A DNA stretch of 64,000 nucleotides from Sporosarcina limicola (GTDB lineage: Bacteria; Bacillota; Bacilli; Bacillales_A; Planococcaceae), in contig NZ_JADBEL010000002.1 in assembly GCF_014873855.1 (NCBI RefSeq), forward strand, positions 1 through 64,000, written 5' to 3'. The position numbers and the translations under genes are program-made. The stretch's first letter is position 1. Every line of letters begins with the position of its first letter. This document shows positions 1 through 8,312 of the stretch, piece by piece. A model generated the notes under the pieces. The model ran no database searches. It was not told the origin of the DNA and saw only the letters and a program-made list of their open reading frames with translations.

Positions 1-2
1 CC

Positions 3-83
3 GTGGAATGGCTAAGTGAGGTTGTCGATTTCCTATGTCGTTTGAGGGAATTCAGCGAAAGAGGTTTACCTATATTTGGTTAA
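3..83 (+). CDS. C-terminal end of an unidentified protein, cut by the window edge
   Basis: One frame is open from the window edge to a TAA at 81-83 and gives about 26 residues ending in GLPIFG. I do not recognise the family. The stretch could equally be chance coding, because it is short and its start lies outside the window. No terminator hairpin is obvious directly after it. Confidence 0.3.
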   Translation: MEWLSEVVDFLCRLREFSERGLPIFG

Positions 84-199
84 TCAACAGACGTGTAGTG
101 ATAATAAAGTTGTTTAATTTCAGAAGGCAAATTGTACATAGCTCCATTTTTTTATCACGTTTCTTTGAAATTAAGTTTGATTAAAAGGTGAAGAGTAGC

Positions 200-892
200 T
201 CATACTACAACATCAATTTTTTTAATGAAAAATTCATGTTCTTCATCTACACCTATGACCAATTGTTTAGCAAGTGTTATTTTCATTGGGAAAATTTCAG
301 ATTTCTTTTCCGAAAATAGCCATCTTCTACCTCTGCTAGTTAAAATAATGAACACGCCATTTTTATTTTCTTGCATGAAATTTAAAGAAGAATCAGTAAT
401 TGGATCATTATCACTTTCAATAATATTTATTTCTTTGAATTGCTCGACGACCCTTGGTGCATCTTTTACAATTAAACCAATTTCACTGATATTCAAAATA
501 TTATTTACTGAAAATGGCGATTCGCTAGTTGGATTTACATTATATCGAGCAATGAATTCTACTATATTTCCTGCTGGATCTTCAAAATAGCAAGCATGTG
601 CAGGCCAAAATGAAAAATCGGCCTCGTCTTCTCCGTCTTCTACTAAAAGCGTTGTTTTCCCTTTCAACCATGCTTTTGCTTCTTGAAATTGATTGGATGG
701 AATATTAAATGCAAAATGATAATATGGTTCCTCTACTACATTTTCATTAGTAAATTCTAAAATGCTTGTTCCTACTTGTATTTGAAAATTACTTGGACTT
801 TCACCACATAGAGAAAAACCTAAATATTGCGTATAAAATTCTTTCATTATTTCTAATTTATCCGTTTGTAATGTAAGTAATTTTATTTCCAT
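200..892 (-). CDS. VOC (glyoxalase/bleomycin-resistance fold) family protein
   Basis: A 230-residue protein with the vicinal-oxygen-chelate pattern: an N-terminal half with the typical opening of paired beta-alpha-beta-beta-beta modules (LLTLQTDKLE, FYTQYLGFSL) and a Glu-containing strand 'DPAGNIVEFIAR' near residue 113. A second, weaker module follows from about residue 130 (IGLIVKDAPRVV). Family members bind a metal and act on small molecules or serve as antibiotic-binding proteins; the substrate cannot be read from sequence. I chose the ATG at 890-892 because AGGAGG lies 9 nt upstream; a longer frame to 910 would start inside this ribosome binding site. The gene stands alone, next to decayed sequence. 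Confidence 0.8.
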   Translation of the reverse strand: MEIKLLTLQTDKLEIMKEFYTQYLGFSLCGESPSNFQIQVGTSILEFTNENVVEEPYYHFAFNIPSNQFQEAKAWLKGKTTLLVEDGEDEADFSFWPAHACYFEDPAGNIVEFIARYNVNPTSESPFSVNNILNISEIGLIVKDAPRVVEQFKEINIIESDNDPITDSSLNFMQENKNGVFIILTSRGRRWLFSEKKSEIFPMKITLAKQLVIGVDEEHEFFIKKIDVVV

Positions 893-1098
893 AAACAATA
901 TCCTCCTCATATATAAAGTTCTAGTAGAATCTCACATCATTAAAGTGACGTGATTCCTGCGAATTTTCAAACTGCTTTCTTGTAAATAATACTCTTTATT
1001 TGTGATTAAACAACTTTATTGTCTCTCAACACCACATGTAGCTTTAGATTAAAGATTGATCAAATTAATACTAATAGCCTTGATAAACAAGCAAGAAG

Positions 1099-1140
1099 AA
1101 AGAGCGTGTTTTGAAAAAAAATTAATCAAAACACGCTCTT
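1099..1140 (-). terminator. Hairpin, probable terminator of the decayed gene at 1149-1286
   Basis: The arms AAGAGCGTGTTTTG and CAAAACACGCTCTT pair perfectly around an A/T-rich loop. On the minus strand the hairpin lies directly after the stop codon of the gene fragment at 1149-1286. The T-tract is weak on both strands, so direction is uncertain. Confidence 0.55.
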
Positions 1141-1148
1141 AATATATT

Positions 1149-1286
1149 TTATTGAATCATTATTTCATAAAAAAATTTGATCATTTCTATGATATTTCCC
1201 CCATTAATTAAATACGATTCAAGCTTAGCAAAGTCAGTTTTACCGTAAATTAATTTGCTGTTTTTTATTGGTTCAATCTCTACTAC
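1149..1286 (-). pseudogene. 3' remnant of an unidentified gene
   Basis: On the minus strand 45 codons are open from just after a TAG (1287-1289) to a TAA (1149-1151). The peptide has protein-like composition, with segments such as KLIYGKTDFAKLESYL and EMIKFFYEIMIQ at the C-terminus. There is no start codon with a ribosome binding site, and a hairpin follows immediately, as expected for the end of a former gene. The parent family is not recognised. Confidence 0.4.
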
Positions 1287-1450
1287 CTAGTAATCAATGT
1301 TGTTCAAACCCTCAGCGGAATTTTTGTAAATCTGGAATACTTGCCTCTCCTTTTGTGCGTGGTGGGTGGTACTCCCATTTTACCAAAGGATGGTTTCTTT
1401 TTGTTTTTCTTGACATAAAAAGGGACAATCCTTCAGCCAATTTTCATAGC

Positions 1451-1465
1451 TTTTGGGACAGCCCC
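1451..1465. mobile_element. Possible insertion-sequence end (15-bp TIR-like motif)
   Basis: TTTTGGGACAGCCCC resembles the terminal inverted repeats seen at ends of IS1182-like elements as I remember them. It lies 10 bp beyond the stop codon of the DUF2785 gene. No partner repeat or transposase is present within reach, so at most this is a scar. Confidence 0.22.
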
Positions 1466-1474
1466 TCTACTCCT

Positions 1475-2320
1475 TTAACTGATAGAAAACCTGTTCAATT
1501 TTGCCTCAGTACCAAGCATGACAGTGTTAAGCTCATTCCCTCGGCTATCTTGTCCCCTTCTGAAATAGAGACTGCGTAAAAAATTCTTGCTGTTCACGCG
1601 AGCAATCACCTGACTGCGACTTCTCGGAAAATTGCAGCATTGCGCTAAGCCGCTAATCCAATCAGCGATTTCTTGATGTGGAAGTAACTCTTTGTCAATC
1701 ATCGTATCCACGATGTTGACGAACCGCTCATCATCCTCATCGCTAAAAATGTGTCTACCATTATGAAGCATGCCAGAAATAGCGACAAGAACCTCAAGCA
1801 GCATTGCGACGCTGCTCTCCTCGCACAACACCAGCTCGACAAAAACATCCGCACCGTGAGACGCGCTGTGAGCCCAGCCTCCTACTGAAAGGTAACCCCG
1901 CAGATCTTTCTCCTCTTTATAATAACGGAGCATTGCATGCATTAATTGCTCAATTTCCGCTTGATTGAAAAATGGATTCTGTCTGTGGCGTTGCACAATC
2001 AAAGCGATAGGCAAGACAGAGAACGTCCTTGTAAAAACTGACTGATCATCCTCGCTGCCAATATTATAGAACAAATTGTTCTCATCAATCAGAACAGTTA
2101 AGAGGCTACGCAACTCTTCTCCACTGAACCTATTCTCTTCCTTAATCCACATATAAAACATCGGATAAATCAGGTGATCCCGTAATTCTGGCTGGGGATC
2201 GCCAATATATTGAAGTAACAAAAGTAAGAAATCTTGATGTTGCTCACCTTCGCGTAACTGATACTCATCCTTCTCAATTCTTTGCAAATCCAGCATCAAT
2301 TTTGTCCTTGTATCGCTCAT
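1475..2320 (-). CDS. DUF2785 domain-containing protein
   Basis: A 281-residue mainly helical protein matching what I know of the DUF2785 family, with the landmark GGWAHSASHGADV near residue 147 and the acidic/aromatic N-terminal half typical of the family. Function is unknown; no membrane segment or signal peptide is visible, so it should be cytoplasmic. The ATG has GAGAGGG upstream. Length is close to the family norm, but the last 20 residues directly precede a possible IS scar and could be altered. It stands alone, flanked by gene remnants. Confidence 0.72.
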   Translation of the reverse strand: MSDTRTKLMLDLQRIEKDEYQLREGEQHQDFLLLLLQYIGDPQPELRDHLIYPMFYMWIKEENRFSGEELRSLLTVLIDENNLFYNIGSEDDQSVFTRTFSVLPIALIVQRHRQNPFFNQAEIEQLMHAMLRYYKEEKDLRGYLSVGGWAHSASHGADVFVELVLCEESSVAMLLEVLVAISGMLHNGRHIFSDEDDERFVNIVDTMIDKELLPHQEIADWISGLAQCCNFPRSRSQVIARVNSKNFLRSLYFRRGQDSRGNELNTVMLGTEAKLNRFSIS

Positions 2321-2391
2321 TTTCCCATCCCTCTCATCATTCGTTCACTCGCCCCGCCGAGATCAGGAGTCAGCGAAAATTCTGCTTATTC

Positions 2392-2556
2392 CTATTGCCA
2401 TCCCTTGGATGCAATAAATTCAGACATCAATTTCATTGCACCACGGAATTTGTCAGGGTGAAGCCCAAATCCAACTCTGAAATGTCCAGGACGTTCAAAC
2501 ACTTCACCAGGAAGAACAGATACTTCCGTACTCGCAATCCAGTAGTTGCTAGAGTA
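2392..2556 (-). pseudogene. C-terminal remnant of a PLP-dependent class I/II aminotransferase
   Basis: Fifty-four sense codons end in TAG at 2392-2394 and are closed upstream by TAA at 2557-2559. The peptide contains NYWIASTEVSVLPGEVFE followed by an FRVGFG strand and a helical tail, the standard ending of fold-type I aminotransferases (the 'VLPG..F....GHFRVGFG' region). The rest of the enzyme, including the PLP lysine, is missing. It fills most of the gap between the DUF2785 gene and the peptidase. The rest of 2321-2677 shows nothing I can name. Confidence 0.7.
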
Positions 2557-2677
2557 TTATACAGTGGAAATCCACATGGAAATCATAGAGCTACAATGAC
2601 AGGCTAAATAAGAAAAAAGGCTTTCTTATGAAGACTGTTTCATCCTTATGTATTCTGTGAGGATATCCATTTATTAA

Positions 2678-4693
2678 TCATAAAACCCTAAAATCTTGCA
2701 TACTTTCTCCAAGAATATAGTGTGAAAACCACATCAAATTCTGCTTCATAATAGCCACATTAATTCCTGGCTGGTCAGAACTATAAGCCATTCCTTTAAA
2801 TATAATTAATTCTGTATCAACTTTCATATCCCTTAATCCTTGATATAGCTCATATGCATTTGGAATTGGGACTCTTGCATCCTTTTCGCCATGTTGGATT
2901 AGAGTAGGAGTACAGGCTGATTTAATATATGTCATTGGTGATGTTTTAGTATATATCTCTGGATCATTCCATGGATTATTTCCTAAATACATCCTAATAA
3001 AGTAAGATATATCTGTATTTACATAATGGGTACTCCAATTAGTAATTCCACCTCCAACTGAAATAGCTTTAAATCTACTACTAAATGTAGAACAGAAAGC
3101 TGATATATATCCCCCGTTGCTCCATCCCATAACCCCTACTCTATCTTTATCTGCAATCCCTTTGTCAACTAGTTTATCCACTCCAGATATCACATCATCG
3201 TAGTTAGCAATTCCCAGTTTTCTATAGTTTGCTTTTAAGAATTCATTACCATAACCAGAACTTCCTCTGTAGTTTGGTTCTAAAACTATAAAGCCTTTTT
3301 CGATAAACTGTTCAATAGGATATTTCTCATTAAAATAGTCTAAAAATATTGGAAAGGATGCCCAAGCCGGACCACCATGGATTACTACTAATAAGGGATA
3401 TTTTTTATTTGCGGCAAATTCTACTGGGGTTGATAAAACTCCCTCTATTTCAAGACCATCACTACTTTTCCATGAGATTATTTCCTTGTTACTTTTAAAC
3501 TTTCCTTTGAAAAAGCTATTTACATTCGTTATTTTTTTATCGTCTAAATAGATTTCAAAGGTTTCATTTGTTATAGCCTTATTATACGATACATGATTTC
3601 CATCTTTTGTTATAGAAGCATCCTTTATAAAACTATCTACTTTTTCGCTTAACATTTCCACAGTGCCATTCTCAGATAGCAACCCAATAAGATAATTAGT
3701 TTTATTCTGCCATCTAATTAAAATCCCTTTAGCTGTCCATCGTATTGGAATAACCGTACTATCAAAATCTGTTAAAGGTTGAATTAGCTCTCCATTATTA
3801 ATATCATATATCTCTAGTGTACTGTCTTCTATATGGGTCTTGTAGTAATCCTTCTCCCTTATGCTTGCTGAGTAACATATTTTGCTGCCTTCAGGAGAAA
3901 AGCAAACGCTCCCTCCCAACAACTTATCTATATTCATCTTTTGTAGCTCTCCAGCTTTAATATCTAGTATATATAGATCTCCATTAATATAATCTCCCAT
4001 ATTTGGGCTTGGTGTAGCCATAAATACAATCTTTTTCCCATCATTTGAAATATCAAATTCATGGATATGAAAATCCTTACCATCAGTTAGTTGATAAACA
4101 AAGCTATTTTCGTGTTCATCTTTATCCTTACCGGGACTATCAGAACTTTTCGGGTGTTCATATTTATCATTTTGCATCACTTTTTCTATTTCAATGTAAT
4201 ATAAACAATTATTCTGGTATTCCTTACCTATATGATGGAAATTTCCATATAGTTCCTTACGTTTCTTTATCGCCTCAGATTCTTTTGACTGTGCTACATA
4301 ATAAAAACCCTTGCCAGTAGGCTCCCATTTAAATTTACTGACCCCTTCTTTCTCATCAGTAATTTGAACCCTACTAGAACCATCTATTGACTTAATAAAG
4401 ATCTGATTTTTCTTATTATCCTCGTCACCAACTGGGCTAAGATATGCGATATCTCTAGGATTTGGAGACCATAATGGGTATGTACTATCTATATCCCTAG
4501 TTGTTAATGGGTAACATTGCCCCTTATCTTTTTCATATATCCATACATGATTCCCATATTTATTGTCTTTCCAGTTAGCTGTCTTCTTGACAAATGCTAC
4601 GTTTTTACCATCATCACTTATGTTTGTACCTGATAAGGTTGGTAATGAAATAATCCCTTCTATACTTAGATATGTTTTTTTATTCATTTCCAT
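2678..4693 (-). CDS. S9 family prolyl oligopeptidase-like protein, catalytic His replaced by Tyr
   Basis: A 671-residue protein with an N-terminal WD40-like/beta-propeller half (repeats such as YPLWSPNPRDIAYL and KFKWEPTGKGFYYV) and a C-terminal alpha/beta hydrolase domain from about residue 410. The nucleophile motif GWSNGGY gives Ser525 and HGEKDARVP gives Asp605. The catalytic His is normally found in a 'KGMxH' segment; here it reads KGMAY, so position 637 is Tyr (TAT, plus-strand positions 2783-2785). One C-to-T change from CAT would explain this. The protein has no signal peptide and should be cytoplasmic. GAGGGGG lies upstream of the ATG. The base composition is more AT-rich than the core genes, which suggests transfer. 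Peptidase activity is doubtful. Confidence 0.82.
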   Translation of the reverse strand: MEMNKKTYLSIEGIISLPTLSGTNISDDGKNVAFVKKTANWKDNKYGNHVWIYEKDKGQCYPLTTRDIDSTYPLWSPNPRDIAYLSPVGDEDNKKNQIFIKSIDGSSRVQITDEKEGVSKFKWEPTGKGFYYVAQSKESEAIKKRKELYGNFHHIGKEYQNNCLYYIEIEKVMQNDKYEHPKSSDSPGKDKDEHENSFVYQLTDGKDFHIHEFDISNDGKKIVFMATPSPNMGDYINGDLYILDIKAGELQKMNIDKLLGGSVCFSPEGSKICYSASIREKDYYKTHIEDSTLEIYDINNGELIQPLTDFDSTVIPIRWTAKGILIRWQNKTNYLIGLLSENGTVEMLSEKVDSFIKDASITKDGNHVSYNKAITNETFEIYLDDKKITNVNSFFKGKFKSNKEIISWKSSDGLEIEGVLSTPVEFAANKKYPLLVVIHGGPAWASFPIFLDYFNEKYPIEQFIEKGFIVLEPNYRGSSGYGNEFLKANYRKLGIANYDDVISGVDKLVDKGIADKDRVGVMGWSNGGYISAFCSTFSSRFKAISVGGGITNWSTHYVNTDISYFIRMYLGNNPWNDPEIYTKTSPMTYIKSACTPTLIQHGEKDARVPIPNAYELYQGLRDMKVDTELIIFKGMAYSSDQPGINVAIMKQNLMWFSHYILGESMQDFRVL

Positions 4694-4922
4694 TAATAAA
4701 CCCCCTCGTTAACTCTCTTCCAACAAAGTTAGCAGGTACAGGATATTTCCCGTTTTCCTCATCAATATAAATATCTATTCCTCCATCCCCTTGAGTAACT
4801 GCTACTTTATGAACATCTGCATCAGGAAATTCACTAGAGTAGACATCGCAACAAACATCTTCAAATTTTTGACGGGCACCTTCTTTAAGGTTTTCCCATA
4901 ACCACTCAAAATCTCTTTCCAT
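4680..4922 (-). pseudogene. Truncated Mrr-like restriction endonuclease N-terminus
   Basis: Eighty codons. The first about 60 residues (RQKFEDVCCDVYSSEFPDA, then QGDGGIDIYIDEENGKY) look like the start of Mrr-type PD-(D/E)xK nucleases, in which the GDGGID aspartate belongs to the active site. The following 'QCK' strand with the catalytic lysine is missing: after GKYP the sequence changes abruptly and runs into the leader of the peptidase gene, overlapping its start. The ATG lacks a good ribosome binding site. I read it as a nuclease gene fused by deletion to the region upstream of the peptidase. It cannot be an active nuclease as it stands. Confidence 0.6.
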
Positions 4923-4952
4923 AACATACAGCTCTTACTTTCAGAAAAACAG

Positions 4953-4992
4953 AAATAACCTCTTATGGATATAATATCCTAAGGGGTTATTT
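4953..4992 (-). terminator. Terminator downstream of glmS
   Basis: AAATAACCTCTTA and TAAGGGGTTATTT form a long imperfect stem. On the minus strand it is followed by a CTGTTTTTCTG tract. It lies about 110 bp after the glmS stop, with the 20-bp repeat block in between. Confidence 0.65.
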
Positions 4993-4993
4993 C

Positions 4994-5073
4994 TTATCAA
5001 ACTTTATTACCTATTATCAATCTTTATTTAAAATTATGGAACTTTGTTATAAATTATCAATCTTTATTAAAAG
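4994..5073. repeat. Four tandem 20-bp repeats in the glmS 3' untranslated region
   Basis: Units start at 4994, 5014, 5034 and 5054, an exact 20-bp period. Three share TTATCAAWCTTTATT; the third unit (TTATGGAACTTTGTT) is degenerate. The block lies between the glmS stop codon and its likely terminator. Confidence 0.75.
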
Positions 5074-5104
5074 ACAACACCACAATTAATGTCCCCTACC
5101 TACC

Positions 5105-6907
5105 TCACTCAACCGTAACCGATTTAGCTAGATTACGTGGTTTATCCACGTCACAGTCTCTATGAAGTGCCGCATAATAACTAATCAATTGCAATGGAAT
5201 AACAGCGACAAGTGGCGTGAGTAATGCGTGTACTTTTGGCAAGACAAAACGATCGCCCACTTCTGCCAACCCTTCCATTGAAATGATGCATGGGTTCGCT
5301 CCCCGTGCAACAACTTCTTTGACATTTCCGCGAATGTTGAGGCTTACCGCTTGTTGTGTAGCGAGTGCGAAAACAGGTGTGCCTTCTTCAATCAATGCAA
5401 TGGTCCCGTGTTTTAATTCGCCGCCTGCAAAGCCCTCTGCTTGAATATATGAGATTTCTTTTACTTTAAGTGCACCTTCCAAGCTAACGTAGAAGTCTAG
5501 ATTACGTCCGATGAAGAATGCATTTCGAGTGACTTCCAAGAACTCATGCGCAATCTGTTCCATTTCTTCTTTTGAATCCATTATGGTCTGGATGGCGTTT
5601 GCGGCAATGGCAAGTTCATTTTTCAAGTCGAAGTCCACTGTTTTCCCTTGTTCTTTTGCAGCCACATACGCAACAATGGCAAGAACCGCCACTTGTGCCG
5701 TGTAAGCTTTTGTCGAAGCCACTGCAATTTCTGGACCCGCATGCAATAATAATGTGTAATCCGCTTCGCGAGAAAGGGTGGATCCGGCAACGTTTGTCAG
5801 CGTGATTGTCGGATGGCCTAATGCTTTCACCTTCACTAATACTTGGCGGCTGTCCGCAGTTTCACCTGATTGTGTGATGAATAAAAATAACGGTTTTTCC
5901 GAAAGAAGTGGCATATTATAGCCGAATTCGCTTGAAATATGCACTTCAACCGGTATCCCCGCGATTTTTTCAATATACTGCTTACCAATGAGTCCGGCAT
6001 GGTAGCTTGTGCCTGCCGCAATGATATACAGACGATCCGCTTCATTCAACGCTTTACAGATAGCTACATCAAGCGTAAGTTCACCTTTCTGATCCTCATA
6101 TGCTTGGCTAATTTTACGAACAACCCCTGGCTGTTCGTACATTTCCTTCAGCATGTAATGTGGATAGGTGCCTTTCTCGATGTCATTCATATCAATTACT
6201 GAAGTGAAAGGCGCGCGTTCAATCTTCACGCCATCCAATGTCATGATTTCCATTGATTCTTTACGTATAACAACGACTTCTTGGTCATGGAGCTCCACGA
6301 ATTGGTCGGTTACTTGTCGCATTGCCATGGCATCGGAAACAACAACATTAAAGTGTTCCCCCATACCTAAAAGTAACGGACTCTTATTTTTCGCAACGAA
6401 AATCGTATCCGCTTCATTGGCATCCAACATGGCAATCGCATAGGAACCATGAAGTAAGGATAATGTATGTCGGAAAGCTGCTTCTGTTGTCATTCCGTCT
6501 ATTACAAATTTTTCAACAAGCTGCACGATGACTTCTGTATCTGTGTCAGAGTTCATCGAAACTGCCGGTAAATATTCTTTTTGTACCAAATGATAGTTCT
6601 CGATCACGCCATTATGCACAAGTGTAAAACGACCGGATGCACTTTGATGAGGGTGTGCATTCGTTCTATTCGGCACACCATGCGTAGCCCAGCGTGTATG
6701 ACCAATCCCTGTTGACGCACAGACAGTTACATCCACTGCTGCACGAAGATCTGCAATACGACCTTTTTCTTTAACGATGGAAATGCCCTCTTCATTGCAA
6801 AGTGCGATTCCCGCCGAATCATAGCCACGATATTCTAACTTTTCAAGACCTTTTAACAGAATTTCTTTTGCATCTAACTCGCCAATATACCCTACTATTC
6901 CACACAT
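5105..6907 (-). CDS. glmS: Glutamine-fructose-6-phosphate aminotransferase (isomerizing)
   Basis: A 600-residue full-length GlmS. It makes glucosamine-6-phosphate from fructose-6-phosphate and glutamine, the entry step to peptidoglycan and other amino sugars. The N-terminus MCGIVGYIG places the class II glutaminase nucleophile at Cys2; residues 1-220 form the glutaminase domain (GHTRWATHG near 75), followed by two SIS sugar-isomerase domains (AAGTSYHA near 298, GRNLDFY near 469) and the conserved C-terminus [24 protein letters not shown] precedes the ATG. The gene is single and is controlled by a leader with a glmS ribozyme, so glucosamine-6-phosphate should trigger cleavage of its own mRNA. 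Confidence 0.97.
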   Translation of the reverse strand: MCGIVGYIGELDAKEILLKGLEKLEYRGYDSAGIALCNEEGISIVKEKGRIADLRAAVDVTVCASTGIGHTRWATHGVPNRTNAHPHQSASGRFTLVHNGVIENYHLVQKEYLPAVSMNSDTDTEVIVQLVEKFVIDGMTTEAAFRHTLSLLHGSYAIAMLDANEADTIFVAKNKSPLLLGMGEHFNVVVSDAMAMRQVTDQFVELHDQEVVVIRKESMEIMTLDGVKIERAPFTSVIDMNDIEKGTYPHYMLKEMYEQPGVVRKISQAYEDQKGELTLDVAICKALNEADRLYIIAAGTSYHAGLIGKQYIEKIAGIPVEVHISSEFGYNMPLLSEKPLFLFITQSGETADSRQVLVKVKALGHPTITLTNVAGSTLSREADYTLLLHAGPEIAVASTKAYTAQVAVLAIVAYVAAKEQGKTVDFDLKNELAIAANAIQTIMDSKEEMEQIAHEFLEVTRNAFFIGRNLDFYVSLEGALKVKEISYIQAEGFAGGELKHGTIALIEEGTPVFALATQQAVSLNIRGNVKEVVARGANPCIISMEGLAEVGDRFVLPKVHALLTPLVAVIPLQLISYYAALHRDCDVDKPRNLAKSVTVE

Positions 6908-6931
6908 ATTTTTTCCTCCGATGTTTGCAAA

Positions 6932-6990
6932 TTAAGCAATACTTAACTACACCCCCTCTAAAAGAGCGAAGTGTAGATGACTATTGCTTT
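6932..6990 (-). promoter_or_regulatory. Long hairpin between glmS ribozyme and glmS ribosome binding site
   Basis: TAAGCAATA (6932-6940) pairs with TATTGCTTTA (6982-6990), and CTACAC (6947-6952) pairs with GTGTAG (6971-6976). The stem begins about 10 nt from the glmS ribosome binding site in the transcript. It may protect or present the cleaved mRNA, or simply space the ribozyme from the gene. Confidence 0.45.
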
Positions 6991-6993
6991 AAC

Positions 6994-7160
6994 AATTTTG
7001 CCTTTTTGCTTCTTTGTCCGTTCGATTGCTCAAACGATTTGCAAGCAAAAATATCAATCGGGCAATGTCGATCGGGAGGCATCCGCCGAAAACTTCGATA
7101 CTCCTCCACCTCGTCTGCTGAAGATTAAATATATCCGATTTCTTCAGCGCTGGCGCTTTA
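6994..7160 (-). ncRNA. glmS ribozyme (glucosamine-6-phosphate-responsive self-cleaving RNA)
   Basis: Read on the minus strand, the leader carries the conserved landmarks in order: AGCGCC at the cleavage site (plus positions 7152-7157), a core GACGAGGTGGAGG, then TTCGGCGGATGCCTCCCG, and a downstream ACAAAGAAGCAAAAAGGC element. This order matches the known ribozyme upstream of glmS in Bacillales. Cleavage 5' of GCGCC creates an mRNA with a 5'-hydroxyl that is degraded by RNase J1. Boundaries are approximate. Confidence 0.92.
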
Positions 7161-7260
7161 ACTGTTTTCCGATTTATGTTTAACGCGCAGGTTTCACTCC
7201 ATTCACACGCGGTAACTCATTAGCAATTGCTATTCATGATTGCTAATGGTCGACACACTT

Positions 7261-7290
7261 ATCATACTGACTTTACTATTTTCTTGTCAA
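7261..7290 (-). promoter_or_regulatory. Sigma-A promoter of glmS
   Basis: On the minus strand TTGACA (7285-7290), an 18-bp spacer and TATGAT (7261-7266). Transcription would begin near 7254, giving a leader of about 350 nt that contains an ATTAGCAA..TTGCTAAT hairpin (7219-7247), the ribozyme and a second hairpin. Confidence 0.85.
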
Positions 7291-7310
7291 TAAATTAAGA
7301 AGATTAATTT

Positions 7311-7361
7311 AAAAAAGGACTACTCTAAAGTCGTTGAATTTACGACTTTAGAGTAGTCCTT
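7311..7361 (-). terminator. Terminator of the small membrane protein gene
   Basis: A 20-bp perfect stem (arm AAGGACTACTCTAAAGTCGT) with a 7-nt loop, followed on the minus strand by a T-tract. Confidence 0.9.
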
Positions 7362-7402
7362 ACTTATAACTAGTTCCATATTGTATTGCTATCTAATAGC
7401 CT

Positions 7403-7588
7403 TCATACCTCAAACTTCGCCATACGTTTTTTTTCGTAAAAAATCATAAATGAAGAAATAGCAACTATACAGACGATTGAAGTAAGCCCCATTACGATAC
7501 CCTCAACGTCTAGGCCTCCGTAATAAGAACCTGCTGTTATCCCTAAGACAACCCCTGAAACCAACGCCATCATCACAATTCGAATCAA
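7403..7588 (-). CDS. Small two-helix membrane protein, function unknown
   Basis: Sixty-one residues with two hydrophobic segments (about 4-22 and 29-50), a short glycine/tyrosine-rich turn (AGSYYGGLD) and a basic C-terminus (YEKKRMAKFEV), so both ends should face the cytoplasm. I do not recognise a family. The TTG start is supported by GGAAAGGA about 9 nt upstream; a later ATG at codon 6 is possible. The gene has its own promoter with two Fur-type palindromes and its own strong terminator, so it is a single-gene transcription unit, which argues that it is real despite its size. Confidence 0.7.
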   Translation of the reverse strand: MIRIVMMALVSGVVLGITAGSYYGGLDVEGIVMGLTSIVCIVAISSFMIFYEKKRMAKFEV

Positions 7589-7667
7589 AATCCTTCATCC
7601 TTTCCACATTTTAATCTATTGGTAAAACTTTTATTGAGCAGCTAGTAATTTTATGTGAATATAGTGC

Positions 7668-7716
7668 TGAGAAGTATTCTCATTTCAATAATACCCCATA
7701 TGAGAATCTTTATCAA
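7668..7716 (-). promoter_or_regulatory. Sigma-A promoter flanked by two Fur-type operators
   Basis: Minus strand: TTGATA (7711-7716), 17-bp spacer, TATTAT (7688-7693). TGAGAATCTTTATCA (7701-7715) matches the Fur 15-mer TGATAATNATTATCA at nearly all positions and overlaps the -35 box. TGAGAAGTATTCTCA (7668-7682), a near-perfect palindrome of the same kind, covers the expected transcription start. Binding at both would block RNA polymerase. PerR or Zur boxes look similar, so the regulator is inferred. Confidence 0.65.
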
Positions 7717-7912
7717 CACAAAACGGATGATGGCAATGAAAATTAATTCGAGTCGTCCATATTAATTGATACGTAAGCGGCAAACAACTTCTTTATTATG
7801 AAGACTTATTGATAAACGGGGTACTTTCTTCAGTAGTTATTTTCCTAAATAATCCCGTATATACAAGTAAAATCCCAAACTTGAACATTCAAGAGAAAAA
7901 CCAAGGTCATGA

Positions 7913-8224
7913 CCTAAGTCACTGTTCTATCAAAACTTTTCTTACCTGCATTTTCTTAAAAGTGGTTACTCGCAGTTAGACAAAATCCTGAGAAATGATG
8001 AAACGATAGGCCGCTATGTAGCTGAATATGCACATACCTCATTTGAAGATTGGACTACGTTAAATCTGAAGGTAGAATGAGCGCTTCTTGAAGCTTCCGT
8101 AATGATTCCTTTATATAATGCAAAACGGCAAATTCCTTTCCCGGCGGATTTGATGACTATTAATTTAAAGTATTTTGGTTATGTTGATTTGGCTAAATTA
8201 TGGGTGCGGACGACTATCGATTGA
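7913..8224 (+). pseudogene. C-terminal remnant of an SgrR-like regulator / solute-binding protein
   Basis: A frame open from 7913 gives a helical segment (GYSQLDKILRNDETIGRY), an in-frame TGA at 8078-8080, then a further 47 codons to TGA at 8222-8224. The second part, with MIPLYNAKRQIPFPADL and FGYVDLAKLWV, matches the C-terminal end of SgrR-family proteins that carry an SBP_bac_5-like domain. Internal stop and missing N-terminus show it is dead. Assigned from remembered family motifs. Confidence 0.55.
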
Positions 8225-8312
8225 CCTATGAAACCAGTTTCCAACACAACATGACAATGTGCTGAAAACTGATTTATGGAGTTGCTTTAAATTTCGACAT
8301 TCAGCTTGGCGG

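Noticed and set aside
2302..2607. Plus-strand open frame between the DUF2785 and peptidase genes
   Set aside because: It runs antisense to the aminotransferase remnant, which has clear family motifs on the minus strand.
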